A stretch of DNA of 45,773 nt from SpSt-501 sp037481615 (GCA_037481615.1 JBBFLI010000032.1), one strand, 5' to 3'; positions 7,728-16,262 are shown, counted from the first letter of the stretch. Notes: a model not told the origin generated them from the letters alone. Program-made: numbers and translations.

Positions 7728-8848
7728 CGGTCGGCTTCCTCCAGGAGATCCCGGAACGCCTCGAGCCGGGTCCGGAGCGACTCGGGGTGAAGCGTTTCGA
7801 AATCCATCTCCAGCGCAAGCGCGGGAATCCCCCGCTCGGCGAGGCGGGCGGTGAGGGCCGGACGCTCGAATGCATCCGGCTCGCAGCAACGCATCGGCAG
7901 AAAGAGCACCCCTTGCGCCCCGGCCTCCCGGACCGCCTGCGGGAAGACATCCGCCCGGTCGAGCCCGGGAAGGTGCAGGCAGGGGCAGGGCCTGCCGTCG
8001 AAGAGCACCCGGTACAGGCTCCCCACGGGGTCTTCGGGGGAAAAGACCGGCCGGGAAACCATGCGCCCGCCGTCGGCGAAATCGTCGTCGGCCGCATCCA
8101 GCCCCAGCCGGTCGAGAAGCCCGAGCACCTCCTCGGGCGGGGAGACCATGCCGCTCAGAAACACCCGCGGCCGCCGGGCGCCTTTCGGCTCGGGGGCGTT
8201 CTCGAGGGCGGGCAGGAGCGCCTCGAGGCGCGTGCGGTACTCGCCGGGATCGAGAAAGAAACCGGCCCGGATCGCGGCATGGAAATCGCGTGCGCCGACG
8301 AGACGCGGGCGGCCCCTGCGGATTTCGTAAAGCCGGCGCTGCAGCCGGCGGATTTCGCCGTAGAGCCGGCTTGCGGCGGCGAGCGCACCGGCCGTCGCGG
8401 TCTTGCCCGTCATGCGGGCGAGGTCATCGAGGACGCGCGGGATCCGCTCCTCGAGGCGCGCCCGGCGTGAGCCGGGATCGGTGGCGAGCGGGATCGGGAA
8501 GGCGAGCGCCGGCCGGGGGGAGATCCCCCGGAAAATCTCCCGCAGGTTGACCAGGGTGTCGCAAAGCGAGGTGAAAACCCAGCCGGAGAGCTCCGCCGTG
8601 AGGCCGGCGAGTTCGATCTCGAGGATCGAGCGCGAAGCCGGGCAACAGTAAGGCGGAAGCAGGGCGTCCGCCCGCGATATCGGGATCCTCTCCCCCCAGA
8701 AGGAGACGGGGAGCCCGCCCGCGGCGTGGATCCACTCCAGGGGGAAATAGGCCGGGGTCACCCCGATCAGCGGCCGGCCGCTTTTTCGCCGCAGATCGGC
8801 GAGGCGGGAGAGGGGGTCTGCCACCGCATCATGGAAAAAAGCGAACAT
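7724..8848 (-). CDS. 2-hydroxyacyl-CoA dehydratase / benzoyl-CoA reductase-family subunit, second chain
   Basis: Partner of the previous gene and likely its heterodimer mate. Family features are LIGVTPAYFPLEWIHAAGGLP, then Cys-containing segments LLPPYCCPASRSILE, TSLCDTLVNLREIFRG, CPCLHLPG and LPMRCCEPDAF, the last near the C-terminus as in this family. From the ATG at 8848 it has 374 residues. An in-frame TTG at 8941 would add 31 low-complexity basic residues and overlap the thiolase stop by 26 bp. I prefer 8848 because homologous proteins start about 25 residues before the GVTPAYFP strand, but coupling from the TTG cannot be excluded. Confidence 0.82.
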   Translation of the reverse strand: MFAFFHDAVADPLSRLADLRRKSGRPLIGVTPAYFPLEWIHAAGGLPVSFWGERIPISRADALLPPYCCPASRSILEIELAGLTAELSGWVFTSLCDTLVNLREIFRGISPRPALAFPIPLATDPGSRRARLEERIPRVLDDLARMTGKTATAGALAAASRLYGEIRRLQRRLYEIRRGRPRLVGARDFHAAIRAGFFLDPGEYRTRLEALLPALENAPEPKGARRPRVFLSGMVSPPEEVLGLLDRLGLDAADDDFADGGRMVSRPVFSPEDPVGSLYRVLFDGRPCPCLHLPGLDRADVFPQAVREAGAQGVLFLPMRCCEPDAFERPALTARLAERGIPALALEMDFETLHPESLRTRLEAFRDLLEEADR

Positions 8849-8915
8849 CGAACGGGCCGCTCTCTCCGGGGGGGGCACCGCATCGGCCTGCCCGCGCCGG
8901 GGTCGTCCGCCGGCC

Positions 8916-10127
8916 TTACCAGGGGTAGTCTTCTTTTTCAATCACCGTGGCCACCCCCTGGCCGCCGCCGACGCAGGCGTTGGCGCAGCCGAAACGGCCG
9001 CCCTTCACGTCGAGGATCCGCGCAAGCGTTCCGACGAGGCGGATGCCGGTTGCTCCGAGGGCGTGGCCGATTGCGATCGCCCCGCCCATGACGTTCACCC
9101 GGGCGGGGTCGATCCCGAGCTCCCGGATGCAGTTCAGCACCACCACCCCGAAGGCCTCGTTGATCTCCCAGAAATCGATGTCCGAGGGCTTCAGGCCGGC
9201 CTTTTCGAGGGCCTTGCGGCTCGCCGGAACGGGCCCGGCGCCCATGATCGTCGGGTCCACCCCCGCAAAGCCGATCGCGCGCAGGGTGGCCAGCGGCCGG
9301 ATCCCTTTCTTGCGCGCCGTCTCCTTGGACATGAGCACCATGGCCGAGGCGCCGGCGTTCAGGGGCGAGGCGTTCCCCGGGGTGATGACCCCGTCCTTCT
9401 TGAACACGGGCTTGAGCTCGCGCAGGCTCTCGAGGGTGGTCTCCTCGCGGATGGACTGGTCGGTATCCACGGTGAGCCGGGATCCGTCCTCCTGCTCGGC
9501 CTCGATGGGGAGGATCTCGTCGCGGAAAAAGCCCTCCCGGCGGGCGCGGGCGGCGAGCTCGTGCGAGCGGGCCCCCCAGCGGTCCATCTCCTCGCGGGGG
9601 ATCCCCGCCTGCTGGGCGAGCTTCTCGGCCGTGAGCCCCATGTTCATCGAGGTCATCATGTCCCAGTGCCGGTATTCGGGGTTGAGAAAGAGGGTCGTGT
9701 TGGGCGTGATCAGGCCGCGCTCCACGTTGGTCAGCCCCATGGGGACGCGCGTCATGTGCTCATAGCCCGCGCAGAGGACGACATCGGCGAAGTCCTGGGC
9801 GATCTCCATGAAGCCGATGTGGAGGCCGGCCATGGAGGAGCCGCACTGCTGGTCGACGAACTTCGCCGGGATGGTCTCGGGGAGGTTCGCCAGGAAGATC
9901 GGGATGCGCCCCCCGTAGGCCCACTGCTCACCGACCGCGGTCGCGCAGCCGACGAGAAAATCGTCGATCTCCCGGGGCTCGATGCCCGTCCGCCGGATGA
10001 TCTCGGGCAGCAGTTTCGCGAGAAGCTCATCGGCGCGCGTGCGGCAGAACCAGTCCCGCGCCGGCTCGTTCGGCCGGGAACGCGAGAGGGCGGTGCGGAG
10101 ATACCCTGCGATGACGACTTCCTTCAT
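8916..10127 (-). CDS. Thiolase (acetyl-CoA acyltransferase)
   Basis: A 403-residue thiolase that cleaves 3-ketoacyl-CoA with CoA (or condenses acetyl-CoAs). Nucleophile Cys is in FVDQQCGSSMAGLH, the catalytic His in GGAIAIGHALGATG, and the second Cys in NACVGGGQGVA near the C-terminus; the WEINEAFGVV segment is also present. The ATG at 10127 follows AAGGAGG with a 6-base gap. It lies 45 bp downstream of the FadB-like gene, forming a FadBA-type pair, so beta-oxidation thiolysis is the likely direction. Confidence 0.93.
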   Translation of the reverse strand: MKEVVIAGYLRTALSRSRPNEPARDWFCRTRADELLAKLLPEIIRRTGIEPREIDDFLVGCATAVGEQWAYGGRIPIFLANLPETIPAKFVDQQCGSSMAGLHIGFMEIAQDFADVVLCAGYEHMTRVPMGLTNVERGLITPNTTLFLNPEYRHWDMMTSMNMGLTAEKLAQQAGIPREEMDRWGARSHELAARARREGFFRDEILPIEAEQEDGSRLTVDTDQSIREETTLESLRELKPVFKKDGVITPGNASPLNAGASAMVLMSKETARKKGIRPLATLRAIGFAGVDPTIMGAGPVPASRKALEKAGLKPSDIDFWEINEAFGVVVLNCIRELGIDPARVNVMGGAIAIGHALGATGIRLVGTLARILDVKGGRFGCANACVGGGQGVATVIEKEDYPW

Positions 10128-10172
10128 GCCAAGCCTCCTTCCGGGGAAAGCGTTTTCCCGCCCGAGCGGGGT

Positions 10173-12308
10173 TCAGGCGCCCTCGGGGTAAAAGGTCCTC
10201 CCCTCCCGGGCCATGTCGGTGAGCCGCCGGGCGGGGGTGAATCGCGGGCCGTAGCGCTTCTCGAGTTCGAGCAAGAGCCCGTGGATCGGCCGGGCGCCCC
10301 AGCGGTCGGCGCAGCGCAGGATGCCGCCGCGCCAGGGCGGAAAGCCCGCCCCGTAGATCATGGCGAGATCCATGTCCTGGGGCCGGTCGCAGATCCCCTC
10401 CTCGATCATGTAGGCGGCCTCGTTGACCGCGGCCGCAAGCATCACGTCCACGATCTCGGAGGCGGGCATCCGCCGCGGGGCGACCCCGTGCGCTTTCAGG
10501 TAGTCCTGGATGACGGCGGTGACCTTCGGGTTGGGGACCGGCTGGGGGCCGCTGTAGTCCATGTAGCCCGAGCCGGTTTTCCGGCCGTAGCAGCCGGTCC
10601 GGTAGATCGCCTCCGTGAGCGGGTGGACCTTCCAGCGCGGTCCGAGGCGCATCTCGAAAGTGCGGTTCACGCGGTAGTTGATGTCGATCCCGGTCAGGTC
10701 GGAGAGGGCGGCCGGGCCCATCGGCATCCCGAAATCGACCACGGCGGATTCGATCGCCGCGGGGTCGACCCCGTCGGCCATGAGAAAGATCGAGGCGCCC
10801 ATGAAGGCCGAGAGCTGGCGCGAGACATAGAAGCCGGGCCCGTCGTTCACGACGATCGGGATCTTGCGCACCGCGCGGGCGAAGGCGACGCAGGTCGCCA
10901 GCGTCTGGTCGGTGGTCTTCCCGGCGCAGATGACCTCGAGAAGCTGCATGCGGTGGGCGGGGTTGAAGAAATGCAGCCCGATCATGCGCCCGGGGTCCGC
11001 GAGCACGGAGGCCATCTCGGTGATCGGCAGCGCCGAGGTGTTCGTCGCGAAGACGGCCTGCGGCCGGCAGATCCCCTCGAGCTCTTTCCAGAGTTTCTGC
11101 TTGACGGCCATGTCCTCGACCACGGCCTCGATGAGCAGATCGGCCTCCTTCAGGCGGGAGAGATCGGTTGTCACCGTGAGCCGTTCCCGGAACATGGCTT
11201 CGAGCGCCTCGGGGGTGATCTTCTTGTTCTTGAGGTGGTAGTCGAAGGTCGCGCGCACCCCGGCCAGGCCCCGCTCGAGCGCTTTTTCGTCGATGTCCCA
11301 GAGGACGGCCTGCAACCCCTCGTTCACGAGCAGGTGGACGATCCCCGAGCCCATCACCCCGCCGCCCAGCACGCCCACGGTGCGCACGGGGGCGGGGCGG
11401 ATGCCCTCGATGCGCGGCAGCCGGCCGGCCGCGCGGGTGTGGAGGAAGATGCCGATCAGGTTCCGGGCGACGTCCGAGAAGAGGCAGTCGGCGAAGAGCT
11501 CGGCCTCCATCTCGAGGTCGGGCTCGATGTCGAAGTGCAGACCGCGCTCGAAGGCGTCGAGCGCCTTGAAGGGGGCGATGTAGCCCTTGGCCTTGGCGGC
11601 GGTCATGAGGCGCGCGAAATCGAGGAGCGCTTTCTTCTCGGCCGCGCTCGGCAGCCGTTCGTACCGGGCGCGGGTCGCCCGCAGGGCAAGGCTCATGCGG
11701 CCTTCGAGAAACGCTTTCGCCGCCCGCCGGGCGGCTTCGACCAGCCGATCGGCGGGGGCGATCTCATCGACGAGCCGGCGCTCGAGCGCCTTTTCGGCGC
11801 GGATCGGCTTTCCGGTCGTGATCATGTCGAGGGCGTTCGGCAGCCCGATCAACCGCGGCAGGCGCTGGGTCCCCCCCGCCCCGGGGATGAGCCCCAGCTG
11901 GACTTCGGGCTGCCCGAGATCGACGCCGGGGGCCGCCACGCGGTAATGACAGGCCATGGCGAGCTCGAGCCCCCCGCCGAGGCAGGTGCCGTTGATGGCG
12001 GCGATCACGGGCTTGGGCCCCGTTTCGATCGCGTTCAGCACCTGGTTGTTCCGGCGCAGCAGCTCGAGCAGGGTCTCGCGCGAGCGGATGTCCTTGATCT
12101 GGGTGATGTCGGCGCCGGCGATGAAATTCTTGCCGCCCCCGGTCAGCACCACGGCGCGCACGGACCCCTCGCGGAAGGCCGCGCCGAAGGCGTCGGCGAG
12201 CTCGCGCACCACGTGTTCGGACAGCTGATTGACCGGCGGGTTGTCGATGCGGAACACCGCGATCCCGTCGGCGACCTCCACCCGGATGGAGCGATAGTCC
12301 GTCCTCAT
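10173..12308 (-). CDS. Multifunctional enoyl-CoA hydratase / 3-hydroxyacyl-CoA dehydrogenase (FadB-like)
   Basis: A 711-residue two-enzyme protein for the middle two steps of beta-oxidation. Residues about 1-190 form the crotonase fold (FIAGADI oxyanion segment, CLGGGLELAMACHYR, LGLIPGAGGTQRLPRLIG). From about 310 the NAD-binding motif VGVLGGGVMGSGIVHLL begins the dehydrogenase, with the catalytic His in GLHFFNPAHRMQLLEVI near 447. Two 3HCDH C-terminal domains follow (SALMG, GIDINYRVNRTFEMRLG). The ATG at 12308 is chosen as the point where homology to crotonases begins (DYRSIRVEVADGIAVFRIDNP); the open frame continues upstream through the regulatory region without meaning. First gene of the operon behind the operator at 12356. 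Confidence 0.93.
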   Translation of the reverse strand: MRTDYRSIRVEVADGIAVFRIDNPPVNQLSEHVVRELADAFGAAFREGSVRAVVLTGGGKNFIAGADITQIKDIRSRETLLELLRRNNQVLNAIETGPKPVIAAINGTCLGGGLELAMACHYRVAAPGVDLGQPEVQLGLIPGAGGTQRLPRLIGLPNALDMITTGKPIRAEKALERRLVDEIAPADRLVEAARRAAKAFLEGRMSLALRATRARYERLPSAAEKKALLDFARLMTAAKAKGYIAPFKALDAFERGLHFDIEPDLEMEAELFADCLFSDVARNLIGIFLHTRAAGRLPRIEGIRPAPVRTVGVLGGGVMGSGIVHLLVNEGLQAVLWDIDEKALERGLAGVRATFDYHLKNKKITPEALEAMFRERLTVTTDLSRLKEADLLIEAVVEDMAVKQKLWKELEGICRPQAVFATNTSALPITEMASVLADPGRMIGLHFFNPAHRMQLLEVICAGKTTDQTLATCVAFARAVRKIPIVVNDGPGFYVSRQLSAFMGASIFLMADGVDPAAIESAVVDFGMPMGPAALSDLTGIDINYRVNRTFEMRLGPRWKVHPLTEAIYRTGCYGRKTGSGYMDYSGPQPVPNPKVTAVIQDYLKAHGVAPRRMPASEIVDVMLAAAVNEAAYMIEEGICDRPQDMDLAMIYGAGFPPWRGGILRCADRWGARPIHGLLLELEKRYGPRFTPARRLTDMAREGRTFYPEGA

Positions 12309-12355
12309 CTTCCCTTGCGCCTCCCTTGCGACGTCCCCGGTGATTGCGGCCGATG

Positions 12356-12433
12356 ATCGTGTAATGAATTGCACGATACACGGACACTCTATGCCGGTTG
12401 GAGGTCTCTTGTCAACGACCCCGCGATTGACAA
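12356..12433. promoter_or_regulatory. Divergent promoter/operator region of the fadB-like operon and MerR-type regulator
   Basis: Two inverted repeats are visible. At 12356-12377 half-sites ATCGTGTAAT and ATTGCACGAT flank a central GA (9 of 10 positions symmetric). At 12409-12433 TTGTCAA and TTGACAA are separated by 11 bp. On the minus strand TTGACA (12415-12410), an 18-bp spacer and TAGAGT (12391-12386) form a promoter firing toward the fadB-like gene. The 12356 palindrome then sits at about +1 to +24, a position that suits repression. Plus-strand TTGACA at 12427 could serve the regulator. The bound protein is inferred, not shown. Confidence 0.6.
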
Positions 12434-12539
12434 GCGCTTTCGGCTGCGGCAGGTTATCGCCGATTCGGGGGCGTCCCGCCGCGGGCGCAGCTTCCCCCGG
12501 AGCGCGGTTTTCGCCCGGGAGGTTGAAGGCCGGAAGTCG

Positions 12540-13280
12540 ATGCGGATCGGCGAGCTCGTCGAAAAGACCGGGGTCCCCAAGGAGACCCTCCACTTTTACA
12601 TCCGGCAGGGGCTTCTGCCCCGGCCCCGGCGGGTGAAGGGCCGCCTGCCGGATTACTCCGAGGCGCACCTCAGGCGCGTGCTCTGGATCCGCGAGCTCCG
12701 CGAGGAGTTCTTCCTCCCCATCCCCGAAATCAAGAAGATCCTACGCCAGAACCGCCGCCAGTCCCGCTCCGACCGCGCGGTGTCGGCATTTCACAACCGC
12801 TACTTCCGGCCGCTCGACCGGCTGCTCTCGCGCGAAATCGTCGGCCGCCGGGCCTTCTGCGAGGCGACGGGCCTGGGCCGCAAGTGGCTCGACGCGATGG
12901 AAGACTGGGGGATCGTCGCCGCGGGCTCCCGCGGCGGTCGTCCCGCCTATTCCGGCGACGACGTGATCATCGCGCGGCTGATCGTGGACATGGACCGCCT
13001 CGGCTTCGGCCCCAAGGACGGCTACAACCCCCGCGAGCTGAAACGCGTGGCCGACTTTCTGCGCCGTTTCGTCCGCACCTCGCACCGCGCCTACTATGAA
13101 AAGCGCCTCACCGCCCTCCCCACGGACGACCTGGCGGAGAAGGGGGCGCAGTTCGTCGAGATCATGAGCCTCTTCTTCTACCACCTCTACCGCAAGCTGG
13201 TACGCGAGGAATTCGCACGGCTCCGCACCCGATCGGCGTCGAGGGTGCAGCCGGAAGACCGGAGGCCAACCCGGCGATGA
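12540..13280 (+). CDS. MerR-family transcriptional regulator with a second MerR-like HTH
   Basis: A 246-residue DNA-binding protein. Residues 1-75 are a MerR winged helix (MRIGELVEKTGVPKETLHFY, then YSEAHLRRVLWIRELRE). Residues about 105-165 look like a second copy (AFCEATGLGRKWLDAMEDWG, then YSGDDVIIARLIVDMDRLGF), so the protein appears to have tandem HTH domains. The rest is helical and ends in a basic tail; I see no metal-binding Cys cluster or known ligand domain. The ATG at 12540 is used; GGAGG lies 16 bases upstream and GGAAG 3 bases upstream, so the ribosome site is not textbook. It is divergent from the beta-oxidation operon and overlaps the thioesterase by ATGA, so it probably controls both. 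Confidence 0.85.
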   Translation: MRIGELVEKTGVPKETLHFYIRQGLLPRPRRVKGRLPDYSEAHLRRVLWIRELREEFFLPIPEIKKILRQNRRQSRSDRAVSAFHNRYFRPLDRLLSREIVGRRAFCEATGLGRKWLDAMEDWGIVAAGSRGGRPAYSGDDVIIARLIVDMDRLGFGPKDGYNPRELKRVADFLRRFVRTSHRAYYEKRLTALPTDDLAEKGAQFVEIMSLFFYHLYRKLVREEFARLRTRSASRVQPEDRRPTRR

Positions 13281-13759
13281 CCGCACCGCCCCCCCGCCGC
13301 ACCGCATCGTGGCTCGCCCGGTACCGGAGCCTGAAAGTCCCCTTCTGGAAGCGCGTCGGCATGCGGGTCGAGGATGCCTCCCCGGGCGAAGCCGCCGTCC
13401 GCGTCCCCTACGATGCGGGGCTGCGGAACGCCAACGGCGTCGTCCACGGCGGGGTCGTCTTCGCCGCCGCCGACTCGGCGATCGCGATCGCGCTGCTCGG
13501 CCTGATCGAAAACCGCGCCCCGATCGCCACCATCGAGCTCAAGATCAATTTCCTCCGCCCCGTCGACGGCGAGGATCTCCTCGCCCGCGCCCGGATCATC
13601 CACTGCGGGCGGCGCACGGCCGTCGGCGAGGCGACCGTGTTCGACGGCTCCGGCCGGGCCGTCGCGCGGGCCCTTGCGACCTACGCGATCGCCTCGGCCC
13701 CCTCCCGGCGGCCCCCCCCCGCCCCTCGCGCAAGCGCGCCTGGAAAAACCCGCCGCTGA
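13277..13759 (+). CDS. PaaI-type hotdog-fold thioesterase
   Basis: A 160-residue 4HBT-domain protein, likely hydrolysing an acyl- or aroyl-CoA to free acid and CoA. The family core is intact: GLRNANGVVHGGVVFAAADS (HGG motif with the helix carrying the acidic residue), then ATIELKINFLRPV and GEATVFDGSGRAVARALATY. The last 25 residues are Pro/Arg-rich and probably disordered. The ATGA overlap with the regulator gene indicates translational coupling. Opposite the acyl-CoA operon it could relieve CoA sequestration; that is inference. Confidence 0.85.
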   Translation: MTAPPPRRTASWLARYRSLKVPFWKRVGMRVEDASPGEAAVRVPYDAGLRNANGVVHGGVVFAAADSAIAIALLGLIENRAPIATIELKINFLRPVDGEDLLARARIIHCGRRTAVGEATVFDGSGRAVARALATYAIASAPSRRPPPAPRASAPGKTRR

Positions 13760-13775
13760 TCCCCTCCCCGGCGGT

Positions 13776-15251
13776 TCAGGGCCTTTCGTCTTGCAGAGCG
13801 CAGGCGATCCGGCCCAAGAGGGCGATCGCCGCGGCGACCCGTTCATCGACCGCTCCCGCGCAGGAGATCAGGACGAAATTCCGGAAGCGGGGGGAATTCG
13901 CGCAGATCGCCCCGGGAACGATGGCGATCTGCCGCGCGCGGGCCCTTCGGTAGAGTTCGAGCCCGTCGATCCCCCGGGGCAATTCGACCCAGAGGAGGGT
14001 TCCGCCCTGCGGCGGAGCGAACCGGGTGCCTTCCGGGAAGTGGCGGCGGACCAAATCCGCGGTTTGCGACAGCTGCCGCTCGAACGCGACGCGCAGCCGC
14101 AGGAGATGCCGATCGTAGGCCCCCGAGGCGAGAAAGCGGGCCACGATCGCCTGGTCGAGGCTCGAGGTGCAGATCGAGGTCGCGGCCTTGAGCCGTCGGA
14201 TTCTCTCGAGCCGCTCGCCGCGGGCGGCGACCCAGCCGATCCGCAGGCCCGGGGCGAGCGTCTTCGAAAACGAGGAGCACTGGATCAAAAGCCCCTCGCG
14301 GTCCCAGGCCGACAGCGGAAGCGGCCGCCTCCCCGTGAAATGAAGGGGGGCGCTGATGTCGTCCACGACGGCCGGAACCCCCCGCCGGGAAAGGATCTCG
14401 AGCAGCCGCCCTTTCTTTTCCACGGGCATGAGCGCGCCGGTCGGGTTCTGGAAGTGGGGCATGAGAAAACAGGCGCGCACCGGGTGCCTTGCCAGGCAGC
14501 GCGCGAGATCATCGAGGTCGACGCCCTCGCGCGGGTCCACGACCACTTCGGCCGCCAGCATCCCCCGTTCTTTCAACAGCTGCAGGACGGCGAAGTTCGT
14601 GGGCGATTCCACCGCAATCGTATCCCCGGGCTGCGCGACGGCCTGGAGCGCGAGCGCGATCGCCTCCGTGCAGCCGGTGGTGACGACGATCTCTTCGGCG
14701 GAGAACTGTCCGGGGAGACCGACGTCGCGCAGGGCGATCTGCCGCCTCAATTCCGGCGACCCCTCGGGGGGGCCGTATCCGAGAAGCGAGCGCCACTCGA
14801 AGCGGTTGATCTCGCGCACCATCCGTGCGAACGCCTTCGCCGGGACGTGGCCGGCGTCCATGCCGGTGTTCCCGAGCGGGACGAAGTCGGGGTCGCTCGT
14901 CGCGGCGATGACGGAGGAAAGCTCGGGGGCCAACCGGATCCGCTGCGGCGCGGGTTCACTTCGCCGGTGGATGGGGGGATGAGGCGGCGGCCAGGCCGCC
15001 GGCCGCACCCGATGGCCGGAGCGCGGGTGGGCCTCGACCAGACCGCACTCCTCGAGCTCTGCAAAGGCGCGGCAGACGGTGCTGATGCTCAGGCCGGTCG
15101 CCCGGTGGAGGCGGCGGATCGAGGGCAGACGGTCCCCCGGGCGGAAATCCCCCCGCCGGATGCGTTGCTCGAGATCGGCGGCAAGCCGTCGGTAGCGAAA
15201 GCGATCTTTCGAGGGACCCTCCCCGGGGCCGCGGGGGCCGTGATCTGTCAT
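13776..15251 (-). CDS. MocR/GntR-family regulator with aminotransferase domain, PdxR-like
   Basis: A 491-residue protein. The N-terminus holds a GntR winged helix (LAADLEQRIRRGDFRPGDRLPS...STVCRAFAELEECGLVE), followed by a fold-type-I aminotransferase domain with HFQNPTG, VVDDISAPLHF and the PLP-lysine motif SFSKTLAPGLRIGW near residue 330. In MocR proteins the aminotransferase part senses PLP. It is divergently transcribed from pdxS/pdxT, and PdxR, a MocR member, controls pdxST in several Gram-positive bacteria, so PdxR is the best guess. The ATG at 15251 (MTDHG) begins close to the shared promoter region. I leave the symbol blank because only context separates PdxR from other MocRs. Confidence 0.85.
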   Translation of the reverse strand: MTDHGPRGPGEGPSKDRFRYRRLAADLEQRIRRGDFRPGDRLPSIRRLHRATGLSISTVCRAFAELEECGLVEAHPRSGHRVRPAAWPPPHPPIHRRSEPAPQRIRLAPELSSVIAATSDPDFVPLGNTGMDAGHVPAKAFARMVREINRFEWRSLLGYGPPEGSPELRRQIALRDVGLPGQFSAEEIVVTTGCTEAIALALQAVAQPGDTIAVESPTNFAVLQLLKERGMLAAEVVVDPREGVDLDDLARCLARHPVRACFLMPHFQNPTGALMPVEKKGRLLEILSRRGVPAVVDDISAPLHFTGRRPLPLSAWDREGLLIQCSSFSKTLAPGLRIGWVAARGERLERIRRLKAATSICTSSLDQAIVARFLASGAYDRHLLRLRVAFERQLSQTADLVRRHFPEGTRFAPPQGGTLLWVELPRGIDGLELYRRARARQIAIVPGAICANSPRFRNFVLISCAGAVDERVAAAIALLGRIACALQDERP

Positions 15252-15269
15252 GCCCGTTTTTGCAAAAAA

Positions 15270-15281
15270 CTGTATCTGTAT
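15270..15281. promoter_or_regulatory. Candidate PdxR/MocR operator: tandem CTGTAT repeat
   Basis: CTGTAT occurs twice head-to-tail at 15270-15281 inside the 102-bp gap between the MocR-type gene and pdxS. MocR proteins, including PdxR, are known to bind direct repeats near their divergent promoters. The repeat lies 19 bp upstream of the regulator ATG and 73 bp before the pdxS start. Clear -35/-10 boxes were not recognised. Confidence 0.4.
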
Positions 15282-15353
15282 TTCACGGCGCACGGCGGTT
15301 AATCAAGCCTCACCCCCGTCGGGGGTTCACCCTCGAAGCAGCGGAGGCCGCCC

Positions 15354-16262
15354 GTGGAGACCCGAGCCGTCCGAAACCCGAAACGATCCGGAAGCTTCAC
15401 CGTCAAAGCCGGCCTCGCCCGCATGCTCCAGGGCGGGGTGATCATGGATGTCGTTTCCGCCGAGCAGGCGCAGATCGCCGAGGAGGCCGGGGCCGTCGCC
15501 GTGATGGCTCTCGAGCGGGTCCCCGCGGACATCCGGGCCCAGGGCGGGGTCGCTCGGATGGCCGACCCGCAGCCGATCCGGGAAATCATGCAGGCGGTCA
15601 GCATCCCGGTCATGGCCAAGTGCCGCATCGGGCACTTCGTGGAAGCGCAGATCCTCGAAGCGGTCGGGGTGGATTTCGTGGACGAAAGCGAAGTGCTCAC
15701 CCCCGCCGACGAATCCCGCCACGTCGACAAGCATGCCTTCGGCGTGCCCTTCGTGTGCGGCTGCCGCGATCTGGGCGAAGCCCTACGCCGCATCGCCGAG
15801 GGGGCGGCGATGGTCCGGACCAAGGGGGAAGCCGGGACCGGCGACATCGTGGAGGCCGTGCGCCACGCGCGGGCGGTGACCGAGGAGATCCGGGCGCTTG
15901 CGGCGCTCTCCGATCCCGATCTGGAGGATTACGCGCGGAAGACCCACGTCCCGGTCGAACTCGTGCGGCAGTCCCGCGGGCTGGGGCGCCTGCCGGTGGT
16001 CAACTTCGCCGCCGGCGGCATCGCCACGCCGGCGGACGCGGCGCTGATGATGCAGCTCGGCCTGGACGGGGTTTTCGTGGGCTCGGGGATCTTCAAGAGC
16101 GCCGATCCCGCCCCTCGCGCCCGGGCGATCGTGCTCGCCGTCGCCCACTTCCAAGACCCGCGGCGTCTGGCGGAGGTGAGCACGGGGCTGGGGGAGGCGA
16201 TGGCCGGCGTCGCCGCCGGCTCGCTCGCGGCGGCCGAGCGCCTGGCCGCACGGGGGCGCTGA
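15354..16262 (+). CDS. pdxS: Pyridoxal 5'-phosphate synthase, synthase subunit
   Basis: Builds PLP from ribose 5-phosphate, glyceraldehyde 3-phosphate and ammonia in the DXP-independent route. The 302-residue TIM barrel is nearly invariant in this family. It shows GLARMLQGGVIMDVV with Asp-32, the imine-forming Lys-89 (VMAKCRIGHF), the second active-site Lys-157 (VRTKGEAGTGDIVEAVRH), and phosphate loops NFAAGGIATPADAALMMQ and DGVFVGSGIFKS. The GTG at 15354 follows GGAGG by 6 bases. pdxT starts 14 bp downstream. Confidence 0.97.
   Translation: METRAVRNPKRSGSFTVKAGLARMLQGGVIMDVVSAEQAQIAEEAGAVAVMALERVPADIRAQGGVARMADPQPIREIMQAVSIPVMAKCRIGHFVEAQILEAVGVDFVDESEVLTPADESRHVDKHAFGVPFVCGCRDLGEALRRIAEGAAMVRTKGEAGTGDIVEAVRHARAVTEEIRALAALSDPDLEDYARKTHVPVELVRQSRGLGRLPVVNFAAGGIATPADAALMMQLGLDGVFVGSGIFKSADPAPRARAIVLAVAHFQDPRRLAEVSTGLGEAMAGVAAGSLAAAERLAARGR

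Noticed and set aside
10173..12668. Long open frame extending the FadB-like protein about 120 residues upstream
   Set aside because: The extension runs through the palindromic operator and promoter and has no crotonase similarity; homology begins at the ATG at 12308.
13676..13760. C-terminal Pro/Arg tail of the thioesterase as a separate domain
   Set aside because: Low-complexity, with no motif; similar tails occur on purA and other genes here and reflect GC-rich read-through composition.
15318..15340. Short GC hairpin (ACCCCC-GTC-GGGGGT area) in the pdxS leader as a riboswitch or attenuator
   Set aside because: The stem is only about 6 bp with no U-tract or larger conserved structure; it is likely chance in GC-rich DNA.
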